From Edolisoma coerulescens (lineage: Eukaryota > Chordata > Aves > Passeriformes > Campephagidae): a stretch of DNA of 64,000 nt. Location: positions 9,397 to 73,396 of the forward strand of contig VWZW01006876.1 of assembly GCA_013397115.1 (NCBI GenBank), read 5' to 3'. A program made the translations under genes and the position numbers. The notes beneath the pieces are model-generated. The model did not search any database, was not told where the DNA came from, and saw nothing but the letters and a program-made list of their open reading frames with translations. Shown here one piece after another: positions 1 to 12,400 of the stretch (positions are counted from its first letter, which is position 1; the number at the start of each line of letters is the position of its first letter).

Positions 1-73
1 CCGGAGCGGGGCCCGCCGTGCCCCCCGAGCCCCCCGTGCCCACCGGGGTCCGGAGCGGGGCCCGCAGCCGCTG
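1..73. repeat. GC-rich edge with a 16-bp direct repeat, possible CpG-island margin
   Basis: The first 73 bases are almost all G and C. CCGGAGCGGGGCCCGC occurs at 1-16 and again at 50-65, a 49-base spacing. Composition drops sharply to AT-rich DNA after about 75. This could be the 3' margin of the RERE promoter CpG island or a GC-rich minisatellite cut by the window edge. The sequence alone does not decide between them. Confidence 0.6.
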
Positions 74-3000
74 GATTGGGTGACTCGGTGCCTTACAAGT
101 TGTATTCCCACGAGGAGAATTAAGGCTGCTCTTCAAGTTGACTAATTGTTACCTGGCCAAGGATAACTGCCTGGATGGAGGAAAGGCTTGACTTAATTCT
201 CTTTTCCGCTCTGAGTTGCTCCAGGTTTTTGTTTTTAGGTTTTTTTTTCGGAAAAAGTTGGATCGACTTGGTGGGTGAGGCGTGGGTAGGTAGTTATTGG
301 CCTGGGAAGTTCAGAACGCTCTAAAGGCTGCACGGTTGTTTTTTTTTTTCCATAACAAATGCTTTACCTCCCTGTTCTAAATATAAACAGTTCGGGTAAC
401 CGGACTGCTGTGTTTAATTCTGTTTTTTAAAAGCAAATGAGATAAGGAGATAAGGATTGCATTTTCCTTATCCTGGAAGAAAGTACTTTTTCATTACGCC
501 TGGTACAATGGAATGCCTTTGAAGTACTAATTGGGACAGCGTGTGGTGTAACTTTTTTAACGATGTTTAATGGTGTTTTAAGATAGTGACAGGAGACCTG
601 CTCGGCCACTTTGTTTCCTGAGGAAGAAACCAGCTCTGCTTTGTTTTGCAATTGGTTTTAAGCTCGTCTGAGTCCATGTGGCTTTGCCCTGCATGGGGCA
701 TTGTGTGGCTGGATGGCTCCTTACAGCCATATGGGGCTGCTTTAATTGTCGGGGAGTGGAAATGGCGCTTGACAAGGCCACTTAATTTCTTTCTTTGTTG
801 TTTTAAATTTAACAATAATGTTGGGCATGAAGTAGAAGAAAGTGGAGAGTAGAAGCCTACTGAGGTGTAGTTTCAGATGCTTCACAGATAGGTTTCTTCT
901 GGGAACTCAGTTTAAAGTCAGCTGGATTTCAGGCCCTACAGACAGCACTGTTCCAATGCAAAGCCGTTAATCTGCAGGCAATTAGTTCCAGACGTGCAAC
1001 CGACTCCGCATTTTTCTCAGTTTTTGTTCTTACAGGCAGTCGCGTTTTCGAATCCTCGTGCCCAGTGACTATCACAAGACAGACGTCTGAGATGCCTAAC
1101 AGCAAGTTGAGAATGGTGTAGGAGCAACGTTTTAAAGCTTTTATTTGTTTTTCCAACCCTGTAATTTAGTAGTGTTTAAACTATTTTATAAAGATCTCTG
1201 GGACCAGTGAAAGGTGGTTTTGAGTCCCGAGCACTTGAGTGCTCATTGTGCTCTGGCAGGCTGGGTGCTTGGCAGGCACTTCTCAAAATGTTATTTGATC
1301 TGGCAGCACGATAGAATTGACTTGGATTACACAATTTTTTTTCACCCCCCGGTTGCTGTTTGAAAGTGATGCATCAGCGAGTGTTGCTCGAGAGCGTATT
1401 TTAAGACCTAAATTGCGTGTATTGGCCTTAAACAGGATTCCAGAGAGAGGCAGTTCAGAATTTGTCTTGTTTTGTGGTTAGGATTTATGAATTGAGGCAA
1501 GGGCTGACGTAATCTATCCGACCACTTCCTTTGTGTGTGTTTTAGAGTTGATAGTGCTTTGTTTTGCTTAAAATAGCCAGGACTGTTTCTTGAATACTTT
1601 TCTATCTCCTTTCTGCTGTGCCCTTCAGTGTAGAGCAGACAACTTGTTCCAGTTGTGTGTGATTATGTCCCTTTGAGGAAATGGTTCCTTCCTTTTGTCA
1701 CTAAGGTTCAGTGAATTGCTTGTATGCTAAGTAGATGAGACTTTAATTTTAATTAACATAATGATGTGTACAGCTGTTCTGTCAGAACGCATCGCCTGTC
1801 TTTGCAATTTTACTACAGGTTGTAGAGAATCCCTTGATGTGCCTCTCAAAGCCTCTTTTGCTTATTTTTGTTTGTGTAAAGGTGACAAAGATGGGGCTTT
1901 TGTCTCCTGATGTGAGTGGTTAACAGCTCCCTTCCAGAGAGCCTGCGTTTGATTTTTGTGTGTGGGGAAGGAAATAAGCTGTTTATCACTGAACTAATCC
2001 TAAACCTCCTTGTCTTCGGATGGAGGGGTTTATGCTACCTATTGTTTTGCTTCAGAATAGCCAGAAGTAACCTGTTCATTTCTAATTTTTTAATTCTTTA
2101 AGGGCTATATAGCTTTATAGAGCCGGCTCTGAGTGTTAGCTCAGTGTGCATGTGTTAATTGTTCCTTGTTCTGGGACTTCTTCAGGAGATACTGGGAGGT
2201 CGTGCTGGTACGGTGTATGTTGGATTAGAAGGAGCACGCTGTTTAGTTTGTACAACAGTGCAGAGCAGCGTTTTTGTAACTTGTTGATATCTGTGGCTGG
2301 CAAGATATTTCACCTGAGATCCAGCAGACAAAGCAGCTGTGAAGGCAGGGTGCAGAAACAGGTCCAGGGTGAAATGTGTGGTGAAATGCTGTTTGGGCCC
2401 GGTGATTTTCAGATGAAGGCAGCGTCTCTGGGGCAGCGGGCCGGGCTCTGGCAGCCGGGCGGGTCGGAAGGTGCTGGCTGGAGCTCTTGGCTCTGTCCCT
2501 CTGCTCGGTGGCCACTGCCACCCCAGAGTGTCCAAACCTCGAGTGGAGCTGGGGTTTGAGCTGCTGCTGGTCCTGGCCAGGCACGTTTGGTTAAACAAAT
2601 GCCGGTTCTGCTGTACAGGGATGCACCGGGCAGGAGACAAAAGCAGTTCGGGGGCTGAGCCGAGAGTTGGCTCTCAGGGGTGCGACGTGGTTGGGACCTG
2701 GCTCCACAGTCAGAGGGCTGGACAGGACCAGCAGCATTTTCTAGGCATTGGGAGCAGAAATTCCATGCAGCCTGTGGTGCTGGAGGCAGTGCTCAGCACT
2801 TTGAGCTCTCTGAAGGCCACAGAGTAGCTCTGGCTGCTTTCCTGGGGGTGGCTCACGCGTGGGACCGGGTCAACAAGCTGCAGATCCGTTGTACCAGTTT
2901 TTGTGAGCTTTGTAATGTTTTGGCCAAGATAGCTATTCCTGCTTTAAAATAACTTCTGTTTTCGTTTGAACCCTGTGTATTTAAAGTGCCAGACTCAGTA

Positions 3001-4095
3001 AGTGACACATGAGAGCACCGAGTAGTTCTATTTTGTGTTTTAAAGGTGAATAAAATGAGAAATGGTTTCTAAGCCCCTGTAGTCCTGGAAGGCGCCCTGA
3101 TGCTCTGATGGGAGTCTCCAATAGTGACAGGCAGTTGTGTGAATGGGGAAGGGCTTCACCTTCGTGTGCAGGGCTTTGCTGTGGAAATAGGATGGCCAAG
3201 GGGCAGCAGAGGTGACCTGGTGTGCGAGGGGAGGCTCCTCCAGTTTCTGATCCTGTTGTGCCCCTGAGCTGTGTGTGGTGTGGATGTAAACACTCAGTGC
3301 AGAGGGAAGGCCTTTACCTGGAGAAATCACACGTGCAAATCTTCATTAATATGTACAAAACCGTGTCAGGAGGGGCATTGGGGGCAGGAGGGCTGTGTCA
3401 GGACAGCTGGAATCGCAGCTGGCACGGTTCAAACTCGTGTCAGCTGGACCTTGCTTAGCCTTGCTCCTTGTTTGGCTGATTCTCCAGTATTTCAGAACAC
3501 AGGACAAATTTCTCTCTTACTAAAGACTGGAAAAGCCTGTAATGACGTAACAGTCCCAGTTAAATAATAAAGAGGACCCATAAAAAACACACTATCAGAT
3601 AACTTCATGAAAAACACTGTCAGGCATCTTGAAATGAATCAGAGGGAAATCTGGTTTTTATACTTCAGCTTTCTTAGCAGAAGGGAAACTCTTTCCAGAA
3701 GAGTGGACAAAAATAGTATTTTATTCCAAAGTTTGCCTGGGGTAGTGGTTTGAGTTCTGACCTTTGGATACAAAGTGAGAACAAATAGTGTTGAAAAATG
3801 TAAATGATTAAAACAAGCTGGCCTTCCTTAGGAAACATTTGTGTCAAGTTTAGCCAAGAAAAGGTCTTGGTAATTGGATAAATGTTTTACGACTGGAATA
3901 GACAGTATTTGATTGAGATGTGTAGATTTTCTCACAATGTTTTCTTGTGTAATTGGTGCATTTAGAACTCGGGCTTTTTCTAATGTTAGCAGAAGTACAG
4001 AAGTGGAGGCTGTAAATTCAGCATTAATGGTGTAGCTCTGCTCTTGTCTTGGGAAGGAATGGCAAATTTTGAAAGGAAACTTGGTTTAATTAGTC

Positions 4096-4126
4096 TATGA
4101 AAATGGATATCACTTCCATTTTCATA
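4096..4126. repeat. Perfect hairpin, 12-bp arms
   Basis: TATGAAAATGGA (4096-4107) and TCCATTTTCATA (4115-4126) are exact reverse complements around a 7-base loop. Confidence 0.9.
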
Positions 4127-5957
4127 AGATGACAATACAGTGTGAAATAACAAATCTGGAATGTGTTAGTATTGGGGCCTAAAAGTTTGATACTTGCAGG
4201 TTTTTCATTCCTTATTTTTCCGTTTTTTTGAATGAACTGACTGTAAAAAGCTGTGACAGGTAAACCTTTCACTGAAGGTAACCAGTTTTGGTATAGGTGA
4301 TTGCTGCTTCTGTAACACCAGTTTTGTACATGAAATATATTTTGTCGTTAGTGCTGATTTGAATTTTCTTGAGACTAGCAAGAAAAAATGCCTTGGTTTT
4401 GGCAGCGTTTCCTTTGTGAATTTGCTTATTTGTGGAGACCAAAATTACTTGTTTTTTGAAATAAAACTGAAATTTTGTTAATAAGGAGTCAGCGTTCCAG
4501 CAGCCTCTGCAGTCTGATAACCTTTTATTCTGTTTAGATGCTTAAAGTTTAAACCACTTTGTAGTTTGAATGTTCTGGTTGGGGTTTGTGTGCTGATCTT
4601 GTTTGGGAGGATCAGGGCCTGATCTTGGGCGTTGCTGGGATCTGGAGAAGGTGCAGAGTTTTGCCATTGCATTTGCTATTTTAACCCATAGATCTGGCAC
4701 AGTTTGGTCTCCATGCATTTTCATCTAGTTAGTGAAATAAAGGCAGTAAAACATTCTGATCAGTCCACAAACCCAACATTTACCTGCACCAGGACCGAGG
4801 TGTTCTGTCCTGGCTCTGGGAAGTTCACTGCATTTCTGTTCCTGCCCGCAGTAGGTTTTTTAACCCAAGCACAAACTGAACCTGGGAACTCAGTTATTTG
4901 TGGTTTTTGCTGTTGAGAGGTTTCCTGGATTTGCTCAGTGCTGATGAGCACAAGCAGCCCCAGTGAGCAGTGAAATCACGAGACAGTGTGGAAATGACTG
5001 AGCCATAATATGAGTCAATACAATTCAAGCACTTAAGGTTGGGGACTTTTTTTTCCGCGTTTGACATAGTAACAGATCCCTACAGAATTTATTCTTCCAA
5101 GCAGTCAAAACACACTGTATTTGCTCCATTTCCTATTGAAATCTAACAAAGAAGCCAAAAATCAGATTTCCATTTCCTGGTAATAAAGCTATTCCTTCGA
5201 GATTAGAGCTGGGAATGGATTTTTTATATATATATGTGGCAGTTCCTGCTTAATAATTGAATGTTCTTTGGTGTCTTGTGTACTGATGTGTATGTGAGGC
5301 AGAACTCATCTTCCCCGTGTGTTTAATATCAGACTGCTGTAATTGGCTTAAAGTTGGAGCCCTTGCCTGGGCTTGTAGTTAAAACTGGTATTAAAGAGTT
5401 AAGAGCAGCCCAAGGTTATCAGATTGTTGGGAAAGCAATTGCCCTTTCCCAGTGCAATAAAGTAATTATGACTGGTGTACGAAAATGGGGTGCAGTCTGT
5501 TTGAACATTCTGGCTGCCTTTCTTTACCAGAAATTGCATTGTCCCCTTTTGTGTTGAGCTCATCGTTTGCATATTCAGAGCATGTTCGATATTTGCCACT
5601 TGCAGCTGGAAATGCTAAGCAGCATTTAAAACCCAAATTGTGCCATCTGTTTGTGTGGGGTTTCGGTGAGGTTTTTCGGATCTTGTCAGTATTTCACCTT
5701 GGGTCTGCTCTCTTCTCACTGGAACGAATCGCTGAGGGAATGAAGGTGTGTTTTGGGTTAAACTGAAGGAATTCTTTCATGCAGGGATGGAGGAGCTGCA
5801 GCTGAGCAGGGCTCTTGCACCTTCATCTCTGGTGGGGTGTCTCTGTGATGCTCTGTTTTTAACTCGAGTAGCCCGTGATCAAATGCTCCCGTGAAGTTTT
5901 TAAGATTAAAAAAAATCGAGTTTTAGTCTTTGCGCAAGAATGAGAGCTGTGGTTTGA

Positions 5958-5984
5958 ATTATTGTAGTTTGTGACTACAATAAT
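5958..5984. repeat. Perfect hairpin, 10-bp arms with SOX-like half-sites
   Basis: ATTATTGTAG (5958-5967) and CTACAATAAT (5975-5984) are exact reverse complements around 7 bases. Each arm contains ATTGT/ACAAT, the SOX core. Confidence 0.9.
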
Positions 5985-7480
5985 GTGGAAAAATAAGTAT
6001 AGCTGTGATTTTAAATCAAACTAGGCCTGATTTCCCTTGGGGTGGTACCTGCACTGGGATTTAGCAGCCTGGCCTGGCCACAGACACCGCAGGGTTATGG
6101 TGAGGGTGGGCACCTCGTGTGTCGTGTCAGGTTTGTTTGCCAGTACCTGTAGTTTGCCCTAGGAAGATGTACAACCTCCATGGAATTGGTGAAAGCAGTT
6201 CTTGTGGATTTTTAAAGGTAGGAGTCAGCAATATAAATGGGAATGCAGCTAAACATGTACACGCTGAACTTCAGAGTTCGGCTTTTTTTAACAAACGCTG
6301 CTGTATAAAGTTCTGTTTTGGCACCAAACTTGATTGAATCCATGCTTTTGGCTGGGTTCTTTTCTTCTGAGGACTTTCTGTGGCATCTGAGATGCTAAAG
6401 GTAAATATAACTCTTGTTCTGTTCACTCGTGGGGGAGTTCACAGTGGTTTAGGATTTCAGGAGCATGACAGAGTTCCTGACAGGGAAATCTCTGCTCAGT
6501 GCACACCTCAGCTCAGTGTGAGTATGGAGAGTTGTTGGGGATGAATTATAAGCACTGTGTGTCAGGTTAATACAATTCTGAGGGCTTCTTCTGCTCTGTG
6601 GAACCCACTCTGGGATGTGCAGCGTGGAGTTGCTGAGGCTCTCACGGGAGAGCCCTTCCATGGAAGCTTAAAGTGTTGTAACTGTTCTTCTTGGGCAGAT
6701 AAACAAGTGCTTTAGCCCTAGAGATGGTGAATAATAAAAACTTCCTCATGGTTATCTTTAGGAGAGGGTTGAAACTTTTCTTGCCTCTTCCAGCCTAATC
6801 GGTGCTCATGACAACTTCAGTTTATTTTTGTTTTGAAGCATAATGTGTGAGGAAGACAGTGGTTATGTTAGGGTTTTTTTTTTGTCTAGATTTATGTAGG
6901 GATTTTTTTCTTAGAACTCTTGCTGTGGTTTTTGCTTTGTTTGGGGTTTTTGCTTTGCTTTGATGTGTCATTTTCTGGAGGTTTTGGTTTGGTGGGGGTT
7001 TTTTTGTCCCCTCTCCAAAAAGGCTGTTCGTTTGTGGGAGGTTTTTTTTTTTGAACTCCGAGCAGCATGTGTGGAGTTATCCCTGTCTGGGAAGCAGTGG
7101 ACAAAGAAATAACACACACAGCACTAGTGGGACATAATGAAAAGTTTCTCACGTGGCTATTGGGCTGAGAGCTTGAGAAATACCCTTCTGAGAGTTTCTT
7201 TTTTCTTGGTCTTATCAATACCATTAGATACTAAAGTGCTCTACATAACTTTTTATTTCGTATTTTGAATAAAAAAATAGTACATAACTTTGAAAACAGT
7301 TCTGAAATGTCACTTCTAGCAAAGTTCATTCTGATTCAAAGGCCAGATCAGCATATGTGAGAAGCAGTCAGCAAGTAATAAATCTCAGCATAGCTGTGTG
7401 TGTTATCTCAGGGGAGAGGCTGGAGGACTGGGGGAGAAAACAGCCTAATCCCTCAAGTGCTGGGTAGATTTAATTAGGTC

Positions 7481-7500
7481 CCAGTTGCTTGGGCAACTGG
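7481..7500. promoter_or_regulatory. X-box-like palindrome (RFX-type site)
   Basis: CCAGTTGCTTGGGCAACTGG has 8-bp perfect arms. GTTGCT-TG-GGCAAC inside it (7484-7497) fits the RFX consensus RYYNYY-N(1-3)-RRNRAC. Binding is inferred from the motif only. Confidence 0.4.
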
Positions 7501-8074
7501 CACCTAGTGAGTTTTCTTGTGTAGTATTTTGAAAGTAGCTCTTAAGTCAGCTCCTGATTAGGTTAGTGTTTCAGGAGAACACTGGGTGACAGGACATCCT
7601 TCTCACTCCTGCTTGTTCAGCTGCTCAACGCTCACGTGCAGTAAATGATGGGAACTTCACAGTCAAAGAGTCTTCAAAGCTGAGCTTTCACAAGGAAAAC
7701 TTGAGTGCATCAGATCCCTAATAAATCATGTAATTTGTTTTGCTGTCTTTGGTTGCTGAGGGATCACAGGTTTTCATTTGAAAGGACAAGGAGATAAGGT
7801 AACCCCAGTTTGTTGTTGTGGGAATAAAGAAGGTCTTAAAAGACTTTCCTTGGTCTGAACAGTTTATGGTGCTCTGCTTAGTCTGGTGTCTCGTCCCCTA
7901 TAGACTGCAAGTTGCTTTATTAAACTTTTAATGTTGTTTCAGAGCTGTTACTGGTGTCTAACCTTAAAGCTTCACCTTGAAAATAGAGTCAGGAGTTCCA
8001 TATTGCTTCATTTCAGGAAAATAACTCCCATTTGGAAAGTGCTTTCTGTATGTTACATGGCTCCTGTGATCTTC

Positions 8075-8097
8075 ATTTGCATGTCAGGGAGTAATTA
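8075..8097. promoter_or_regulatory. Octamer plus homeodomain motif pair
   Basis: ATTTGCAT (8075-8082) is a perfect POU octamer, followed 9 bases later by TAATTA (8092-8097). Both are common in developmental enhancers, but chance occurrence cannot be excluded. Confidence 0.3.
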
Positions 8098-9407
8098 GCA
8101 TGTCATTATGAAAGCTGGGGAAGGTTTTCCTTTGTCTTTTCAATTTTATTTAGTGTGTCTGAGGCCACAAACTCAAACTGCTGCCACAGTACCTCTGCCA
8201 TGTCCTGGTTTCTGCTGGTGGCAAGTGATGAGCTGTGGTGGTACCACAGTGTGACCGAGGCCACCACGTTCCGTGTGTAGCTTCGTGGTTATTTGCATTG
8301 GTTATTCTGTGCTTAATGACTTAAGGTCTTACTCTGCAGCCTTGTTCTCAGCAGCTTACAGGATCAGACCTCAAAACAGGGATCCAGCTCCTGCTGCCAC
8401 AGCAGATCCTGCCTGAGTCACACACGAGTTCAGAGCCTCTGCTGAGAGCCCTGCGAGTAGAAATGATATTAATGTCTGAAGCGTGACCAAAGCCAGAAGT
8501 TATTTCATGCAGTATTAAAGTATTTCCTCTTGGTGTAGATTAGGAGCAGATTAATCACTTGGAGCATTTCTTAATATTTTTTTTTCCTCTTCTCATGCAA
8601 GATGCAGGCAGTGGTGAAGTCTCTTTCAGTTGGGCTCATTAGCAGTGGGCAGCTGGGCAGTGATGGGGTCATTCCTGTAGCAGAGAGGTTGCTGTTTGAA
8701 CATAATATTACAGGGTTGGAACACCCAATGTGTGAGAGCTGAGAGCTGGTCCTTTTTAAAAAAAATAATGCTTAAAATCTACTCAGGAGCTCAATTGGTT
8801 GTTGCCCAGGAGCAGTCGCATGGCTGCAAAGAAGATGAATTTTTCAGTTGACTTTGAAACGATGTTCCTTTTTTTTTTTAAAGGAACTTCTCTTGACTTC
8901 CAGAAAAGTGAACCAGACTTAAGGGAAAAAAACCCATGGAAGTTTGTGCAGTGAGAAGTGAGCGGATGGCCTGGAGCCACTGAGAAATGTGGTGTTTGTG
9001 GAGTTGGGGAGCGGGGCAGCGTGGGGGTTCTTCGGGAAGTTCACCTCGGGCAGTGGGATGTGTGAGAGACACCGAGATGCACTTCTGGGGTGAAAATATG
9101 TTGGGAGTCAAAGGCTGACATTGACAGCTTTGGTTTCTCTCACTTAAGGTCATGCAAGAGCTCATATGATCCCTTGAAACACAGACCCTCTTTGCAAATA
9201 CCTTTTAACACGTGTTTGGAGCCCTTCAGCAGGAGCCCCGAGGGATAACGAGCTGCCGTGCAGGGCTGCTGCAGACAGGCTGATTTTGAAGCAGGACATC
9301 TCACAACTTTGTGCTTGTTCTTTCTTGCACAGGGTTGTGTCTGTTTGCTTTTCAAATCATTTTCCTGCTGCCTCGTGGCAGAACCTGCTCGTGCAGCCGG
9401 AGATTAA

Positions 9408-9420
9408 AGATCAAAGGTCA
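9408..9420 (+). promoter_or_regulatory. DR1-type nuclear receptor site
   Basis: AGATCA-A-AGGTCA is a direct repeat of the receptor half-site with one spacer base and one mismatch in the first half. DR1 elements bind RXR, HNF4 and COUP-TF (NR2F) receptors. Confidence 0.35.
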
Positions 9421-12400
9421 CGCTTGCACTAGCGAGGTTTTACTACTTTAAATACTGAGTATTTATTAGTGTTTTCTGCGAGTGCAATAAAGGAAGTGAG
9501 GTGTAATTGAATCCATCTCGGTTGTTAAGCATTCTGAGCTGATGAGGAATACGCTGCAGCCAGGCTCTAATGTGAGACGGGGCTCAGGCCTGCATTTCAC
9601 ACATGAATAAGCACACTTAATCTCCTGATTACAGCAGCGCTGCTGTGCCGGGCAGGAGGTTGGAGGGAAGGAAACTCTGACGTCTGCTCTGTCATTAACC
9701 GAAATAAGCTGCTCCTCAGAGAAAATGAGACCAATGTCTGAAATTAAAGGCAGTTTCTCCAGACAGAAATATCATCTGTCTTCATGCTTATGCATCAAGT
9801 GTTTTAAAACAGTGGACGAGAAAAAAATGTCCTCTTAAATATCTCCTGCTCATCCTGATAACCTTGTACCATCCTCCACCCTTTGACTGAAAGAGCAGGA
9901 TTTCTTTGTTTCCACTGTTAGGGAATTTTATGGAGCACTTAAGTGACACAGCTTCAGTTAGTCTTACAGATAGTCTCTAAATCTCAGGATGCTGCTTTCT
10001 TTAGAGAGAAATTGCTTTAATTATAGGCACGTTTCCCTGGGAATGTCTGGTCAGGCAGCTCATGGTGGGAGCCCACCCTGCAGTTACTCTTCCTTTTTGA
10101 GAAGCTCAGATGCACAACTGTGTCTGGAGTTAAATAAAACAGCTCATGTGGCTGAAGACCAGAGGTTTTGCCTTTCCTGCTCAAAGGGGTTTTCCAAAAA
10201 TAACCTGATCTACTTCTCTTTTGGGTGATTTAAATAACTATAGTTTGAAGCTTTCTGGAGGATGAAAGGATTGCGAGGGGACAGCTGAGTGTTCAGCCAT
10301 TTAAAAATGAAACATCCAGTGGAGAAAAGCACAGCTAAATACATGCAGGGAGGGACAGTTTGGTAGATATTTGTAGACACACTGCAGAGATGGAGGCACC
10401 AAAATAAAATTTAGAATGGAAACTGGAATTAGTTGAGAGTTGGAGATTGGTTACACTTGCAGTTGCCTGCAAAGCAGCAGTGGGCTCGTTCTGTAAACAC
10501 ACACTAATGAATGTCTTCAGTATTGTGCAGAATTCATTTTTGTCTTAAAATAAGTGACCTAGAGACAGGCACACGGATGTGATGTACTGCTAACTTTGAT
10601 AGTCAGGCATCCCATAAAACCAGGGCTGTTGTAAGAGGGACACGTGGATCTGTTCCATGCGAGGATTCTTTCCTGTTGCCATTAGCTTGGCTGTTACTGT
10701 GTGCCAGGAATTTCTCTTTATGCTTTGATTTCTTTGTTGGTATTTCCCAGATCTGAATTTACAGCACTTTGGAATGTTTCTATTTCACCTATTTCAGTAA
10801 CAATAGTACAGACTTCTCTTTTTTTGCCACAGACTTGCCTGTCAAGAAATCCGTATGCGTGCTTTCAGGGTTTACCCTTTTTGCTTCTCAAAGTCTGTCT
10901 ATCTGTTCAAAATAAACTGCTGTGTATAACAAGTTTTTGTTCAACCTTTTTTTTTTTTTTTCTGTTTTGAATGTTGTTAAGCAACCTCATAATGCAGATG
11001 TTTTCGTGGCTCCAAATGACTTCAGGTTCCCCAGATAATTGTTCTTCTTTTAACAGCAGCTTCTGCAGGTCCCGTGGGCCTGTTCTCCCCTAACAGGGGA
11101 GTTATCCTATGTTATAGGAGGGAGTTATCCTACATTCTATGGTCATTTTGTAAAGTTCTGTTTTTTAGTGGTGTGATGGGATGACTGCTTTGCATTACTC
11201 AGCCCTGTATGGTGGTAATCATTTACATTAAGCCTGAATGACTTCAGAGAAGGGTAGATACATGGCTTCATATTTATTGGCTGTTTGCTCCCATGTGTTA
11301 TGACTACAGAGGCCATTAAAGCAGCTTTGGAAATGACAGGAGGAGCTCTGAGCATCCACTTAATGGCCCGGATCGGTGTGGTGGGCTGGGATCTCAGGGG
11401 TTGCTCCACTCCCGGGTCTGCAGCTTGGTTGCTCTCTGCTTTTGAGGTCACCACCAAACCACCCAGCCCTGAAGCTCCTTGGGGAGCTGAAAAGGGATTT
11501 GGGAGCGGCTGCCCTGGGTGTTCTGTGTATCACAGCGAGGTAAACCAGGGCTGAACAGTTCAGGTGGTGACCAGAGCAGCAGCCCTGTGTCACAGTGAGT
11601 GTGCAGGCAGCCCCCGCTGTTTCCTGCCTTCCTCACCAAGCAGTAATAGAATAGAAAGTGTAGCTAATTTATCTGCTAATTTTGGTGGTGCAGAAAGTTT
11701 CTAAGACTGTATTGATTTTATGTTGCTGCCTCTTGAACTAGTGTGGGGAGAAAATGTGGCTTATTTGGAATGACATTACTTTTGTGGGAGCCTGTGCGTA
11801 AAACTGTCTAAAAGCAGGTGTTCTCACATCACTGTTGTCAATGTGGTGCATAAATTGCCCATCTATTTCTGGAGGAGGTAGGAGCTGATATGTTCACTCC
11901 AAATCTCATCCCCAGTCCTTCAGTCTGCTCTGTGGTCAAAGCTGACTCTTGTAGAATTTTGCTCTTAGTCCTTGCTGAACTTCTGACCTCTCACAAATAG
12001 AAAGTAGTTCTGCTTGTCCTCCCTGTGCCCATCAGAATAACACGAAGGGAAATGTTACTTTGCTGCCTTGGGTGCTTACCGCGCCAATCCTTAAAAATCC
12101 TCACAATTGCCTGATATTTGCCTGGCAATTTCCTCTTGAAAACGTGACTCCGAATAACCTGTCACTTTCCTCTTGATAAACGCAGGGATGTTTTTGCCTT
12201 GTGAAATCTTGCTTTGCCGTTCCTTTGAGTTGTGTGGCATGGAGATTGTGTTGAAGAGAGGGGCTCGGAAGGTGTCTGAGCTGCCAGCCCGCGTGGCCCG
12301 TGGGTCACGCAGCCCCTCGAGCCGGGTTTGGCAGCGATGCCAGGCTGAGCCGGGTGGGTGGAACGTGCAGGGGCCCTGCCCGGCTGGCAGCTGCCCCAGA

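Noticed and set aside
1500..3560. TGACGTAA motifs (near 1504 and 3543)
   Set aside because: Single CRE/ATF-like matches with no palindrome or cluster; expected by chance in 64 kb.
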